Below, piece by piece: positions 42,905 through 54,400 of a stretch of 64,000 nt of DNA. Made by a program: the position numbers and the translations under genes. The notes below the pieces were generated by a model. That model made no database searches, had not been told where the DNA came from, and saw only the letters and a program-made list of their open reading frames with translations. The DNA comes from Cephalotus follicularis. Its lineage: Eukaryota > Streptophyta > Magnoliopsida > Oxalidales > Cephalotaceae. The stretch's first letter is position 1; every line of letters starts with the position of its first letter. The stretch lies in the NCBI GenBank assembly GCA_001972305.1, contig BDDD01000088.1, forward strand, positions 26,147 through 90,146, in the 5' to 3' direction.

Positions 42905-43662
42905 CAAACTGTGACGACCCGTCCCTCAGGATAGCCACCTCGAACGAATCACCCGACAGGAAGGACGAATTTCCTATCTCCTCTAAGCCAAAAAGAACGC
43001 CAAAACACATGGCAGGGAAGAAACAAAGAAGAAATGGCAAAACTGTAAATAAGCCTTACATAAAACCATTTCCAAAACTCACTGTTTAACTAAAGGGACA
43101 TAACAACACTGCCCAAATGCACCGTTACACTAAAGGAACATGCCAGGGGAGGGAGCCAGGGCAGAGAACGCAACAATACGTCTTGCCAGGGGTCCCAGGT
43201 AGGGGATGCCAACATCACACAACACAACACGACAAACACAAGCTAGGCCTGCACCACCATCCTAAGACATGCCTTCCCTGGATGAGCCATTCTCGGGCAT
43301 GTCCTCATTGGACGACCAACCCCGGACATGTCCACCCCAGGCATGTCTTCCCCGGGCATGACCTCCCCGGGCATGTCATCCCCGGACAACACGTTCTCCT
43401 CTGACGTCTCCTCGGACAACATGTTCTCCTCGGACAGAGCCTGACGAAAGTGCCAGACCACAACATAAACCAACCCAGCCTTAACACCCCTGAGGTCAGG
43501 ATATGAGCCCCACAGATTGACCCCCGCCCTGGAGAGATCCCCCGACCTACCCGACCTCGGGTAACCTTCTCGATAAACGAGCAAAAGATCGTAACATAAC
43601 GTTTCAAGTAAAAACACAAAAATCTCATCATTAACACAATAAAACATCACAAGAATGCATCA

Positions 43663-44938
43663 TGAAATAAAATACTCTTGCAATATACAAGAGGGGGGTG
43701 AATTGAATATTGAAGTAAATATGGAAATTTAAAAACTTTAAACGTAAAGAGACAAGGAAAGAAAAACTTCTCCGAAATTTAGAGTGGTTCGGCTAACTCT
43801 TGCCTACGTCCACTTTTCCCAAGGGAGCTCCTTGAGTTTCCACTATCTCGATTTGATTAAGGCAGCAAATCGTTACACCTCACAAATTCGTGATTGACCT
43901 CAATCACAAGACTTTGACCTCAAAGCCTTAGAGGATTCTCCTCTTTTACAAGTAATATGAAAGTGTTTACAAGAACCTCTTAAATAGGTTGATGTGAATA
44001 AATATAGCTCACAAAATGAAACACTCAGATACACTCAAAGAATGAAGCTTAGAAGCCTTGTTGAACAATGTAGAGTACTTTGAGCTTTTGGCACACTAGA
44101 ATGCTTGAATTGGATTTCTCTTGATGTTGTGTGATTGATGTAGATAATTCTGAATTGTTGTTGTTCTTGGTATTTCTTCTGAGGTTTCATGCTTCCTTTT
44201 ATAGCCAGAAAAGATTTATAGCCGTTGCTTGATTTGTGGAAGCTTTTGATTTAATAATGTGAGTTACAAATATTGAATTTAATCTCTGCTGGTATAAAGA
44301 CGTCGACTTCTTTGAGAAAGGCGTCGATGTCTTTTAGTTGGTAGCCGTTATAAGTGGTTGAACTAGCCGTTCCAGGTTTCCCGGGTCTTGTTCACTTAAA
44401 AAGGCGTCGACTTCTTTTGAAAGGCGTCGATGTCTTTTGTGGAAAATCTCCAGGTCATGAAGTTTGAACATCTCATCGATCTCTTTCCTTGGAGTCGATG
44501 CTTTTTCTGGGAATTCTGAAAATGGCGTCGATCTCTATTTAAAGGCGTCGATGTCTTTTACTTTGACGTCGATGTCTTTTGTTTAAGGATCGATGTCTTT
44601 GATTGCAAATTCATACAGTAGCTTCTGGTTTGGAAAAAGACTAAAAACGTCGATGTTATCTAGGAAGTGGTCGATGTCATCTTGAAAGTAGTCGACGTTT
44701 TTGGAAGTAGTCGATGTCTTTTGGTACGGACGTCGATGCCATTACTGGGAGGACGATGTCTTCTTTGCAGTTAATCCTGTACAAAAGACGTCGATGCTAT
44801 TTTGAAAGAGTCGACTTCTTTTTCTGCAGATAGGTTTTAGGCTTTGATATTCAACTTGTAATTCCTTGCACATCAAGTAAATTAGTTAAATGCAAATATG
44901 TTATCATCAAAACAAGGATTAAGACTAAATCGTCAACA
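43663..44938 (-). repeat. Solo LTR of the SIRE-type family
   Basis: Minus-strand TGTTGACGATTTAG to TATTTTATTTCA, flanked by CATCA (43658-43662, 44939-44943). It is 1276 bp. It carries the TCGA-word array (44285-44830) and, on the minus strand, the TATA box GGCTATAAAAGG (about 44203-44214) about 75 bp downstream of the array. It shows the full 3' end of the SIRE LTR that is missing or diverged in the element at 31204-41960. Confidence 0.9.
44285..44830. repeat. TCGA-word array in the SIRE solo LTR
   Basis: About 18 words such as GCGTCGATGTCTTTT, GTCGATGTC and GTCGACTTCTTT. The words differ from those in the 31204 element (many GCGTCGA rather than ACATCGA), so the array has diversified within one LTR family while keeping the TCGA core. 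Confidence 0.87.
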
Positions 44939-46263
44939 CATCATTTATCATTTCAAAATAATATATATCTGTTCACGAAAATATCATCCCCTGCTCAAAA
45001 GCCAGGGACCCATACAAAATAATATCATATCGTCCTCAGGCGGAGGACCATACAACAAAAGAATAAAACCCATATGCCCCCATGAATGCATGCAAGGACG
45101 AGCCCGTGAAGCCAGCAGCTCTGCTTGTCCTCCGCAGAGCACCATAGCAACCCAAGAGACTACCCTGGCAGCCACAGTAGCTTCCTCTGCAAAACAACTG
45201 GGAGAGGATTAGTCCAAATGACTAGTGAGCAAGAACAAGCATTCTCCAGAGCATCCACAACCACTGGACGCACAAGGAAAAGAAATATTTAAAATCAAGC
45301 CCCACTGGGCAAAACAGAACAAGTCAGGGGATAAACAAAGGAACACAAACTCAGCAATATCACAAGGCTCCACTCCTCGGAATCTGCCAAAGGAAAAAGA
45401 GAGTCAAATATCAATAAGCGGAGGATTTCCAACAACAGATAACATCACAAGTAAAACAACTGTGCACAAGATAAACAAAAGAAGAGGAACAACACCACCA
45501 TATCCCATGGTCAGTCGTCATACAAGGCAAAACATACACATCTATCCAGACCACAGCCCGCTAACATCTATCCGGACCTCGTCCACTAGTATCTATCCGG
45601 GCCTTGCCCGCTATCCAGCACAGTATCCGTGGTCTGTCGCCATACCAGGTCAAACACATACACACACACCACCTATCCAGGCCTCGCCTGCTAGAATCTA
45701 TCCGGACCTCGTCCGCTAGTATCTATCCGGGCCTTGCCCGCTAGTATCTATCCGGGCCTTGCCCGCTAACCTCGGCCAAATGGAAAGGAACGAAGAATAC
45801 CCCTGCACTCACACTCAACATACCATCATAGACAATAGTACGTCGCAGATCCAGGTATGAAACCCGGGGGCAGTTCCCACAAAGCATCCCATCATAGACA
45901 ATGAGAATACTAAAGAGAGTTGATTCTCGGACATACCCTTTACCACCGACCGAACCCATGCATCCCATCCGCACATCCCAATGCATCCCACATATCAGAG
46001 GAACCCAGAACAAAAGGAGAGATCGTCTGACACAAACAACAACCATCAGAGGAACAACATACATTCAACCCAAAGGACCATCCGAGCTCTCAAGCTCTGC
46101 CAAGAACAGGATAACAACATAAACAAGGGTAACAGGGATCCAAATCCCACAGAAAACGTTCAACCAGAGGATAACAATAGGCACACGAAATATCAAGTAA
46201 AAGAAAGAAGAGAATGTCCCACTCACAAATCGCCTCAAGCTACCGTCGACCAACCCCAAGATG

Positions 46264-46455
46264 CTCTATCACAGCAACAGGTTCCTCGTCTGCAAACTAA
46301 CACATATTAGATCAAGAAGAAGACATACCACATGCATGAACAGAAAACACAACTAGCCACTCTATCACAGCAACAGGTTCCTCGTCTGTAAACTAACACA
46401 TATTAGATCAAGAAGAAGACATACCACATGCATGAACAGAAAACACAACTAGCCA
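46264..46455. repeat. 96-bp tandem duplication spanning the first LTR acceptor
   Basis: Two copies (46264-46359 and 46360-46455) of a segment that occurs once in the partner LTR. It includes the putative intron-1 acceptor and the start of the middle exon. The two copies differ at only one or two sites, so the duplication is recent. Confidence 0.93.
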
Positions 46456-46878
46456 AACTAGGCTATCATCCTTCTCCTCGGCCCCAACATAACGTGCCAC
46501 CACATAATACAAATCAGGGAAGAGGAGAGCTCACCTTCACAGCTCAAAAGCAAAAGAGGGCAACCAAAACGCTCATGAAAGAAGGGGAAAGAAGAAGAAG
46601 AAGAAACCAGCTCTCTCTCACTTCTCTCTCTCAAAGCCGAACTCCACTAACCAAGAAAGCAATGCCAGCCCACTTACCAACTCCCACAATTCTTATCCCA
46701 ACGCAACCTTGGGAACAACAAGCTTCCTCAAGAAGCTAACCATTAAATCAATATAATAACCCAAACTAATCATGTTCACATGTTTAAACAACTTACCACA
46801 ATTCTCACTTAAGTCCTTTCCATGTGCCAAACAAGGCCTTAATTTATAATCCTCTAAAAACAGGTACGGGGTATTACA

Positions 46879-46890
46879 TCCCCACCTTAG
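46879..46890 (-). promoter_or_regulatory. Polypurine tract of the gag-only element
   Basis: Minus-strand CTAAGGTGGGGA lies directly before the 3' LTR (TGTAATACCCC). Preceding AATTTTGGGGACAAAATTC is the conserved end-of-pol stretch of this family. Confidence 0.75.
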
Positions 46891-46908
46891 GAATTTTGTC
46901 CCCAAAAT

Positions 46909-48306
46909 TTAAAACACGGGTGGAACATGATCTGAAGAAACAAACTTACCTTTATCCTCAGCAGGAGTGGTAAGGCATGTACCCGTCTTCAAATTGTACA
47001 CCCTTGTAGTGGCCATAGGTCTTCCAGACGGTCTACTACTACTAGCTCCCGAACCAAAGGCTTGCCGAGCAGCCACTCCACTACCCGATGCACCCAACTG
47101 TTTGGTCCTCTGCCTTGGTTCTCTGGCCGTTGACTGTACATCCGAGGATGCAAATCCTTGTGTCCCCGTTGCACCCTGCAACCTCAACGGACATCGATTC
47201 CTCAAATGCCCGGTCTAACCACAATGGTAACAAGAACGTGTCTCCACTCCATACTCACCAACATGGTGTCGACCACACTGCTGACAACGTGAGGGTGACG
47301 AAAAAGTCGCTGCACTCTCCATCTCAGGAGTTCCATGAGAAAAACTAGGGACTGGAGCCTGAGTCCGCTGCTGGGGTGATCCTCCCCAAGTCCCCTTACC
47401 AACTGGTCCACTGGCAGACGAAGGTCCCCTCGTCCTCTGATTCTTGGAGGAACTTTCCTCCACTTCAAGATTCGAAGCAGACCGTTTCTGTCCTCGGTCA
47501 TGTCTGCTCCTCTGCTCATTTATGCTTAGCTCGACCCTCATGACCGACTCCACCAGATTACCAAAAATATTCCAATCAATAGTTGCTACAGAATGTCGTA
47601 TCTCCGGCCTTAAGCTGTCCAAAAACCTCTGCCATCTCTCCTCCTGGTCAGCCACCAAGGCAGGAGCATAATGAGACAACTCCAAAAACTTATGCTCATA
47701 CTGTGCCACCGACATAGAACCCTAATACAAACGCAAGAATTCCCTCCTCTGCTCCTGGACATAGGTACGAGGAAGAAAATGTTGACGGAACTTTTTCTTG
47801 AACAAAGCCCAGGTGATCTCCAGGGGATCCTCAAACCTAGCAGTCAAAGCTTCCCACCAACGCAAGGCTCCTTGCTCGGACAAAAAGGACGCATTGCCCA
47901 CCCGCTGGTCCACGGATATATCAATCCTTTCAAATATCCTTTCCAAACGGTTTAACCAAGTCTCTGCATCAGTGGGGTTCCTAGATCCTTAAAAAAGAAC
48001 CGCTCCAAGGAGATGCATACGCTCAAGTGGCAAAGGTTGAGGTCTAACTGCCCCAACAGTTTGAGCCCAAATGGTAAAAGCCTGTAACAGCTCGGACTGA
48101 CTTCCCGCAACAACCGGAGGAGGTACTTGAGTAGTAGACTGCCCAGCATGATCCTCGACCACTGCCAGCCTGCTTTCCCTGGCCTCAACCCCCGGATTTG
48201 CCTCCACGTCCGGCTGAACATTCTGTGGTTCCCGATCCCCAGCTGGCCTCGAGCTTGTCCTGCCCCCAATCAGGCCACGACCTCTGGTACCACGACGACG
48301 CATCAT
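46909..48306 (-). pseudogene. Chromovirus-type gag of the gag-only element
   Basis: The likely start is at 48306 (MMRRRGTRGRGLIGGRTSSR). The capsid domain shows MERIFERIDISVDQRVGNAS, GALRWWEALTARFEDPLEIT, KKKFRQHFLPRTYVQEQRRE and SVAQYEHKFLELSHYAPALV, typical of Tekay/Del-like chromoviruses. A double zinc-knuckle region follows: CQQCGRHHVGEYG (last Cys changed to Tyr) and CYHCG, stop, TGHLRNRC (47215-47240), where TAG replaces a probable CAG. Another TAG lies at about 47721, and a frame change occurs near 47950-47990. Gag packages RNA. There is no protease or polymerase after it. The final frame ends near 46909, about 20 bp before the polypurine region. Confidence 0.85.
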
Positions 48307-48451
48307 CCTTCACACACATGGCAAGAAACCACCGTAACAACACATTTTATATGTATGCCATGAATGAAATGCAAAACCCAACATATAAAACCCCAGAAAG
48401 CATCAACACACAACAAAAAGGAAAAACATGCACTAGAACCACAAACCGGTC

Positions 48452-48463
48452 TCTCTGATACCA
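48452..48463 (-). other. Primer binding site, tRNA-iMet type
   Basis: Minus-strand TGGTATCAGAGA, 2 bp from the LTR end, matches the initiator Met tRNA 3' end (TGGTATCAGAGC) at 11 of 12 positions. It confirms that transcription runs on the minus strand. Confidence 0.85.
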
Positions 48464-49418
48464 ACTGTGACGACTCATCCCTCAGGATAGCCACCTCGAA
48501 TGAATCGCCCGAAAGGAAGGAGGAATTTCCCATCTCCTCTAAGCCAAAAACAACGCCAAAATACATGACAGGGAAGAAACAAAGAAGAAATGGCAAAACT
48601 GTGAATAAGCCTTACATAAAACCATTTCCAAAACTCACCGTTTAACTAAAGGGACATAACAACACTGCCCAAACGCACTGTTCCACTAAAGGAACATGCT
48701 AGGGGAGGGAGCCAGGGCAGAGAACGCAACATTACGTCTTGCCAGGGGTCCCGATCACGGGATGCCAACATCACACAACACAACACGATAAACACAAGCC
48801 AGGCCTGCACCACCATCCTAAGACATGCCTTCCCTAGATGAGCCATCCTCGGGAATGTCCTCCCTGGGCATGGCCTCCTCGGGCATGTCCTCCCCGAACA
48901 ACACATTCTCCTCTTACGTCTCCTCGGACTACATGTTCTCCTCGGTCAGAGCCCGACGACAAGTGCCATACCATAACATAAACCAACCCAGCCTTAAGAC
49001 CCCTGAGGTCAGGACACGAGCCCCACAGGTTGACCCCCACCCCGGAGAGATCCCCCAACCTGCCCGACCTCGGGTAACCTTCTCGATAAACGAGCAAAAG
49101 ATCGTAACATAACGTTTCAAGTAAAAACACAAAAATATCAACATTAACACAATAAAACATCATAAGAATGCATCATATATCATTTCAAAATAATATATAT
49201 ATGTTCACAAAAATATCATCCCCTGCTCAAAAGCCAGGGACCCATACAAAAGAATATCATATCCTCTTTAGGCCGAGGACCATACAACAAAATAATAAAA
49301 CCCATATGCCCCCATGAATGCATGCAAGGACGAGCCCGTGAAGCCGGTAGCTCTGCTTATCCTCCGCAGACTGCCTTATCAACCTAAGAGACTGCCCTGG
49401 CAGCCACAACAGCTTCCT

Positions 49419-50458
49419 CTGTAAAACAACTGGGAGGGGATTAGTCCAAATGACTAGTGAGCAAGAACAAGCATTCTCCAGAGCATCCACAACCACTGGA
49501 CGCACAAGGAAAAGAAATATATAAAATCAAGCCCCACCGGGCAAAACAGAACAAGTCAGGGGATAAAAAAAGGAACACAAACTCAGCAATATCACAAGCC
49601 TCCACTCCTAGGACTCTGCCAAAGGAAAAAGAGAGTCAAACATCAATAAGCGAAGGATTTCCAATAAAAGATAACAACACAAGTAAAACAACTGTGCCCA
49701 AGATAAACAAGAAAAGAGGAACAACACCACCATATCCCGTGGTCAGCCGCCATACCAGGCAAAACATACACATCTATCCAGGCCATAGCCCGCTAACATC
49801 TATCCGGACCTCGTCCGCTAGTATCTATCTGGGCCTTGCCCGCTATCCACCACAGTATCCATGGTCTGCTGCCATACCAGGCCAAACACATACACACACA
49901 CCACCTATCCAGGCCTCGCCTGTTAGAATCTATTCAGACCTCGTCGGGTAGTATCTATCCGGGCCTTGCCCGCTAGTATCTATCCGGGCTTTGCCCACTA
50001 ACCCCGAGCAAATGGAAAGGAACGGAGAACACCCCTGCACTCACACTTAGCATACCATCATAGACAATAGTATGCCGCAGATCCAGGTATGGAACCCGGG
50101 GGCAGTTCCCACAAAGCATCCCATCATATACAATGAGAATACTAAGGAGAGTTGATTCTCAGACGTACCATTTACCACCTATCGAACCCATGCATCCCAT
50201 CCGCACATCCCAGTGCATCCCACATAGTAGAGGAACCAAGAACAAAAGGAGAGATTGTCTGACACAAACAACAATCGTCAGAGGAACAACATACATTCAA
50301 CCCAAAGGACCATCCGAGCTCTCAAGCTCTGCCAAGAACAGGATAACAACATAAACAAGGGTAACAGGGATCCAAATCCCACAGAAAACGTTCAACCAGA
50401 GGATAACAACGGGCACACGAAATATCAAGTAAAAGAAAGAAGAGAATGTCCCACTCAC
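49419..50458 (-). other. Putative LTR intron 2 (5' LTR of the gag-only element)
   Basis: Donor GATTT|GTGAGTGGGACATTC at 50458. The acceptor region is GACTAATCC...TTGTTTTACAG ending at 49419, and the next exon starts AGGAAGCTG. A branch-point-like CTAAT lies about 30 bp before the acceptor. The same donor and acceptor blocks recur in six other LTRs, whereas the intervening 0.8-1.2 kb varies. Confidence 0.5.
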
Positions 50459-50521
50459 AAATCGCCTCAAGCTACTGTCGACCAATCCCAAGATGCTTTG
50501 TCACAGCAACAGGTTCCTCGT
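50459..50521 (-). other. Putative 63-bp LTR middle exon
   Basis: Sense sequence starts ACGAGGAACCTG and ends AGGCGATTT. Counterparts in other LTRs are 65, 59, 63, 62, 66 and 67 bp long, a tight range although the sequences differ. Confidence 0.5.
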
Positions 50522-50670
50522 CTGCAAACTAACACATATTAGATCGAGAAGAAGACATAACACATGCATAAACAGAAAACACAACCAGCCAAACCAGGCT
50601 ATCATCCTCCTCCTCGGCCTTACCACAACGTGCCACCACACAATACAAACCAGGGAAGAGGAGAGCTCAC
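50522..50670 (-). other. Putative LTR intron 1 (5' LTR of the gag-only element)
   Basis: Donor GTGAAG|GTGAGCTCTC at 50670 and acceptor GTGTTAGTTTGCAG ending at 50522; 149 bp. Equivalent introns in other LTRs are 151, 149, 197, 240 and 681 bp. Confidence 0.5.
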
Positions 50671-50977
50671 CTTCACAACTTAAAAGCAAAAGAGGGCAAC
50701 CAAAACGCTCACAGAAGAAGGGGAAAGAAGAAGAAGAAGAAACCAACTCTCTCTCACTTCTCTCTCTCAAAGCCAAACTCCACTAACCAAGAAAGCACTA
50801 CCAGCCCACTTACCAACTCTCACAATTCTTATCCCAACACAACCTTGGGAACAACAAGCTTCCTCAAGAAGCTAACCATTAAATCAATATAATAACCCAA
50901 ACTAATCATGTCCACATGTTTAAACAACTTACCACAATTCCCACTTAAGTCCTTTCCATGTGCCAAACAAGGCCTTA

Positions 50978-50984
50978 ATTTATA
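50978..50984 (-). promoter_or_regulatory. TATA box of the gag-only element 5' LTR
   Basis: Sense GGATTATAAATTAAGGC begins about 30 bp from the LTR start. A decayed version GGATTATATTTTAAGG occupies the same place in the 1771-4066 LTR. Confidence 0.5.
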
Positions 50985-51019
50985 ATCCTCTAAAAATAGG
51001 TACGGGGTATTACACAAAC

Positions 51020-51471
51020 TTGAAAGGCATTGATGTCTTTGGAAAATACATCAATGTATTTCTACTTGATCATCAATGCTTTTGTTTGCCTATACCTATA
51101 GAAGCCATTTGGAAAAGCATCGATCCTTTTCCACAAGTGCATCAAAAATTGATTTATTAGTCAACTGACTTTGCTCAAAGAAAGGCATCAATGCTTTTGG
51201 GTCTGGAGCCATCAATGAGAGAAAAATGGAATAACATCAATGTTTATGTGCAAAAGAATCAATGTTATCCCAGAATTGATGTCTTTGGAAAGAAATCGAT
51301 GTCTTTTTTAGATAGAAGCTTAAGAACATGAGTTAACCGTTTTTAACTAACAAACCTTCAAAACTCAACCCATCTCAAATTATTTCAATTAACACTCATT
51401 TATCCATAAACCAACTCATTTTAATAGTTTTAACTCCATTTAAACATCCTTTAATGCATTGAAAAAATTTA
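51020..51471. other. Degenerate CATCAATG-word array and AT-rich flank
   Basis: Continuation of 41961-42904 after the gag-only element. At 51030-51310 about a dozen degenerate words (GGCATTGATGTCTTTGG, GCATCGATCC, AATCGATGTCTTTTTT) form a faded version of the TCGA arrays, most with CG changed to CA or TG. No gene seen. Confidence 0.6.
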
Positions 51472-54400
51472 TGTCACACTCGTCTCGATCGAGACGGATG
51501 TGACCATCACGTAGCAAGCCTACTTTCAGAAACTTCCACGTGATATGTTAAAACTCGTTTGAAAACTTCTTAAAACCATATAATTAAAAATCATAAAGTT
51601 GAACTTTTCTAAAAATTTGAAAATAATTCTAACTCGTAAATATTTACGAAAATCGGGCATGTAGTATCCGTTTATCGGACTATGCCCCTTGTAAAGAAAA
51701 ACACAGTTTATAAATTGGGCTTAGCCCTCAGTAAACCACAAGAAAAATAAAAAATATGCATGGGTTGGGCTCCGCCTCAACCATATTATCAAAGCACGAA
51801 TCATAAATAGGGCTCAGCCCTTCGAAACAAAATTATATAAAAAAACATTTGTATAAAAACATAAAAATGCATAATTTAAATACTAATGTCGTGGATGATA
51901 TGCACGTGTTGGAACTCTGGTAGGCATGCCCTCGTGGTCCGACATTGACTGATGCAGGCTTAACAACTGCTTGCCATTATCTGAAATGGATAAAAAGGAC
52001 CCCGTGTCCAATTTAAGGATAAATTAAGTGTTTTGGGCCTTAAGGAAATGTTTGGTTTATTGGATATTGGGATAAGTGGTGATATAAAGCCCAAGGTAAG
52101 GAAAGGAGATATTTTGTTGTAAGGTTGCCTTGTGAAGTGCGAAGCATCTTGAGGAAGCTATTAGCTTTGTGTGCTAATACGGCTGAAACGGGCAAAGGTA
52201 TGAGTGTCCTGTCAGTTCTTGCTTTTTGGAAGGGTGTTTTGCTTGAATTATATTCCTTTCTTCTTCGTTCTTCTTTGGAGACTTTCTTCACCGAGTTCGA
52301 GTTTGGAAAGGTGAGTGCCTCTCTTCTCTGTTAGGTATAACCGTGTGATGTGCTATATCTTCCGTGTTCGGATTCGAGGCAGAGTTGCGAAAGTATGATG
52401 GCTGAATGAACAACGTTGTGGATTTTTTTGCATGTAGGCATTTATGCATGTTGCTCTGTTATGAGTAGAACAGACGGTGCTAAGTCTGTTGTGTGTTGAT
52501 CTTGTAGATGAGGATCCAGGCGTTGAATCAGTGCAACAAGGAAGCTAGTCGGAGGTTTGCGGTAAACCAGTGAGTGGGACATTCCCTTCTTTATAACTGA
52601 TAATTGAAAGTCTTAATGTGCCTTATTATCCATGATATTGATGTTGACCGGGATTTTCCTTCCCGCAGTCTTTACTTGATTTCCTAGCATGTTGAAATAC
52701 TATTTTCTGAGTATGTATTCTCGATGTCCTGGGTTGATGTGTTTTCCCCTGTTTATTTAAGTATTTCATTCTTGTTGATATCATGTGTCGTTCTCTGATG
52801 CTGAGTATTGGCAAGCTCTGGTATGTGAGATTTGCTTGGCTGAGGAGGAGTATTGCTTTGGATCCCAATTGTATTTAGCAGTTGCATTGTCTATAATGGG
52901 TTGTTAAGTGTGACTGTCCCTGAGTTCCGTTACCTGGATCTGCTCATTCCATTTGTCTATGACGGTATGTTGTGTGAGTGCAGCCGATGGATCCATTACT
53001 TCTTCTGTCAGACCATGTCAAGTGCTCTGATATGAGATTGCCGACTAGGGATGGTCTGGGCGGTGATTCGCCTAACTCTCAATCGAGGTTCTCTTTTATG
53101 ATTTCCAACAAGGGTGGATCTTGGGCGGTGATTCACTGGCCCATTAGTGGATGTTCTAACCACGTGAGTGTCGATGAGGGTGGAGCTTGCGCGGTGATTC
53201 ACCGGCCCCTCGATCGAGGTTTATTTGGTGTTGTGCTCTAGGCGTGTGGCATCTATACCAGTATACAAGGGATCTGTACAATCCTGTAGCCTATGACCTT
53301 GCCAATGTGGTTCTTGTAGAGTAGATAATGATGTGGTCATGTGGTTTCGACAGTGATGTGTATGGCCACGGTGTGGGTGGCAATGTGAGTTGTTGATCCG
53401 AGCAAGTACCAGTGTTCTCTGAATCGTATGATCCTTAGAGTCCTTGACCTTTTATTGTGATCCTTTGAGTTGATGACTTTCTTAGCACATTATTGTTTTT
53501 CATTGAGGTCGATGTCATTGAGTGGGTTACTCTGACGTTTATCTTTAACTCTCTTGCTTTTCTTGATATATTTACACTCTTCTCTGTTTTATTGAGCAGT
53601 GTTATATATATTGTTGTTAGCCCAGTTAGGGATAGCATGAGATGCTTACCTCCAGCACGTCCATTTGTTGTGGGATGCTTAGGGAATGTTTCTTTCTCAC
53701 TCACTAGTCAGTTGGACTAATCCTCTCTCAGTTTTTGTGCAGTTGAAGTGCAAGGTTGAAGTTCCTCTGATCCATCCGACCAAGGCCTGTTTTGTGATAG
53801 GTAGACCATGGCGCGAGCACCTTAGATGGCTTCTTTGGCCAGTCAAACCTGCATGCATTGGGGCATTTTGGGTTTTGTATAGACTCTTTTGTGATTCAGG
53901 GGAATTATTAAGCCTTGTATTTTGTTGATCATTCATTGATGTATAATCCATGAATTGTTGTTATTTCACATGTTATGTGGTTTCTCGGCAAGGGAATGAT
54001 CTAAATTGATGAATGAATCTCTTTTTAATGGCCATGAGATCCTTGTGATGATTTTTATGTTTAAGTATATAGGAGGCTTAGTGTAGAGCAGCAGAGGAGG
54101 AAGTGTTGAGTCCAGAGGACTCAGTAGACCATAGGTGGCGGTATAGACTTTCTCGGCAAAGGTCAGACCATTTGAGTCATTGCCAGAGCATGAAGTTAGA
54201 CCTCCCCAGCATAGGTCAGACCTCATGGTAGTCAGACCAGACCTCTAGGCTTAAGAGTAGAGAGGGCAGTACGAGAGTTAGTCCTCGATCATAGAGAATG
54301 GTGTTGAAGTGGTAGTCTGGCTTCTCGGCTTAGGTCATATCCGACCACCCACCTAGGTTAAATTCAAAATAAAGCGCGGAAGTTTTATATGCTCGGGTGC

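Larger units (their letters stand above)
42910..46878 (-). repeat. 3' LTR of the gag-only element, interrupted
   Basis: Starts TGTGACGACCC and ends GGGGTATTACA in plus orientation. A SIRE solo LTR (43663-44938) interrupts it. Without that it is about 2.69 kb, longer than its partner mainly because of a 96-bp tandem duplication (46264-46455). Sense-strand splice-like sites are donor GTGAGC (46529-46534), acceptor TTTGCAG ending at 46290 (and its duplicate TTTACAG at 46386), a 63-bp exon (46227-46289), donor GTGAGT (46221-46226) and acceptor TTTTGCAG ending at 45187. Intron 2 is 1040 bp, exactly as in the other LTR. Confidence 0.9.
42910..51014 (-). mobile_element. Gag-only chromovirus-like LTR element
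   Basis: Complete insertion with perfect duplication CAAAC (42905-42909, 51015-51019). The minus-strand order is 5' LTR (48466-51014), tRNA-iMet-type primer site, gag, polypurine tract, 3' LTR (42910-46878, which holds a SIRE solo LTR). The internal region is only 1.6 kb and encodes gag with zinc knuckles but no protease, polymerase or integrase. The end of gag runs almost directly into a conserved pre-LTR stretch. It is therefore non-autonomous. It fixes the sense strand (minus) of this LTR family and supports the reading of LTR introns in its relatives. Confidence 0.9.
48466..51014 (-). repeat. 5' LTR of the gag-only element
   Basis: This 2549-bp LTR ends GGGGTATTACA (plus orientation) next to CAAAC. 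In sense the U3 is very short: a TATA word lies only about 35 bp from the LTR start. The rest would be transcribed leader with two putative introns (50522-50670 and 49419-50458) around a 63-bp exon (50459-50521). Short ORFs on both strands in this LTR have no domains. Confidence 0.9.

Noticed and set aside
52125..53928. Several ORFs of 60-89 codons in the 51995-54620 LTR
   Set aside because: None has a recognisable domain. They overlap the putative introns and exons of an LTR and are not shared in frame with related LTRs.
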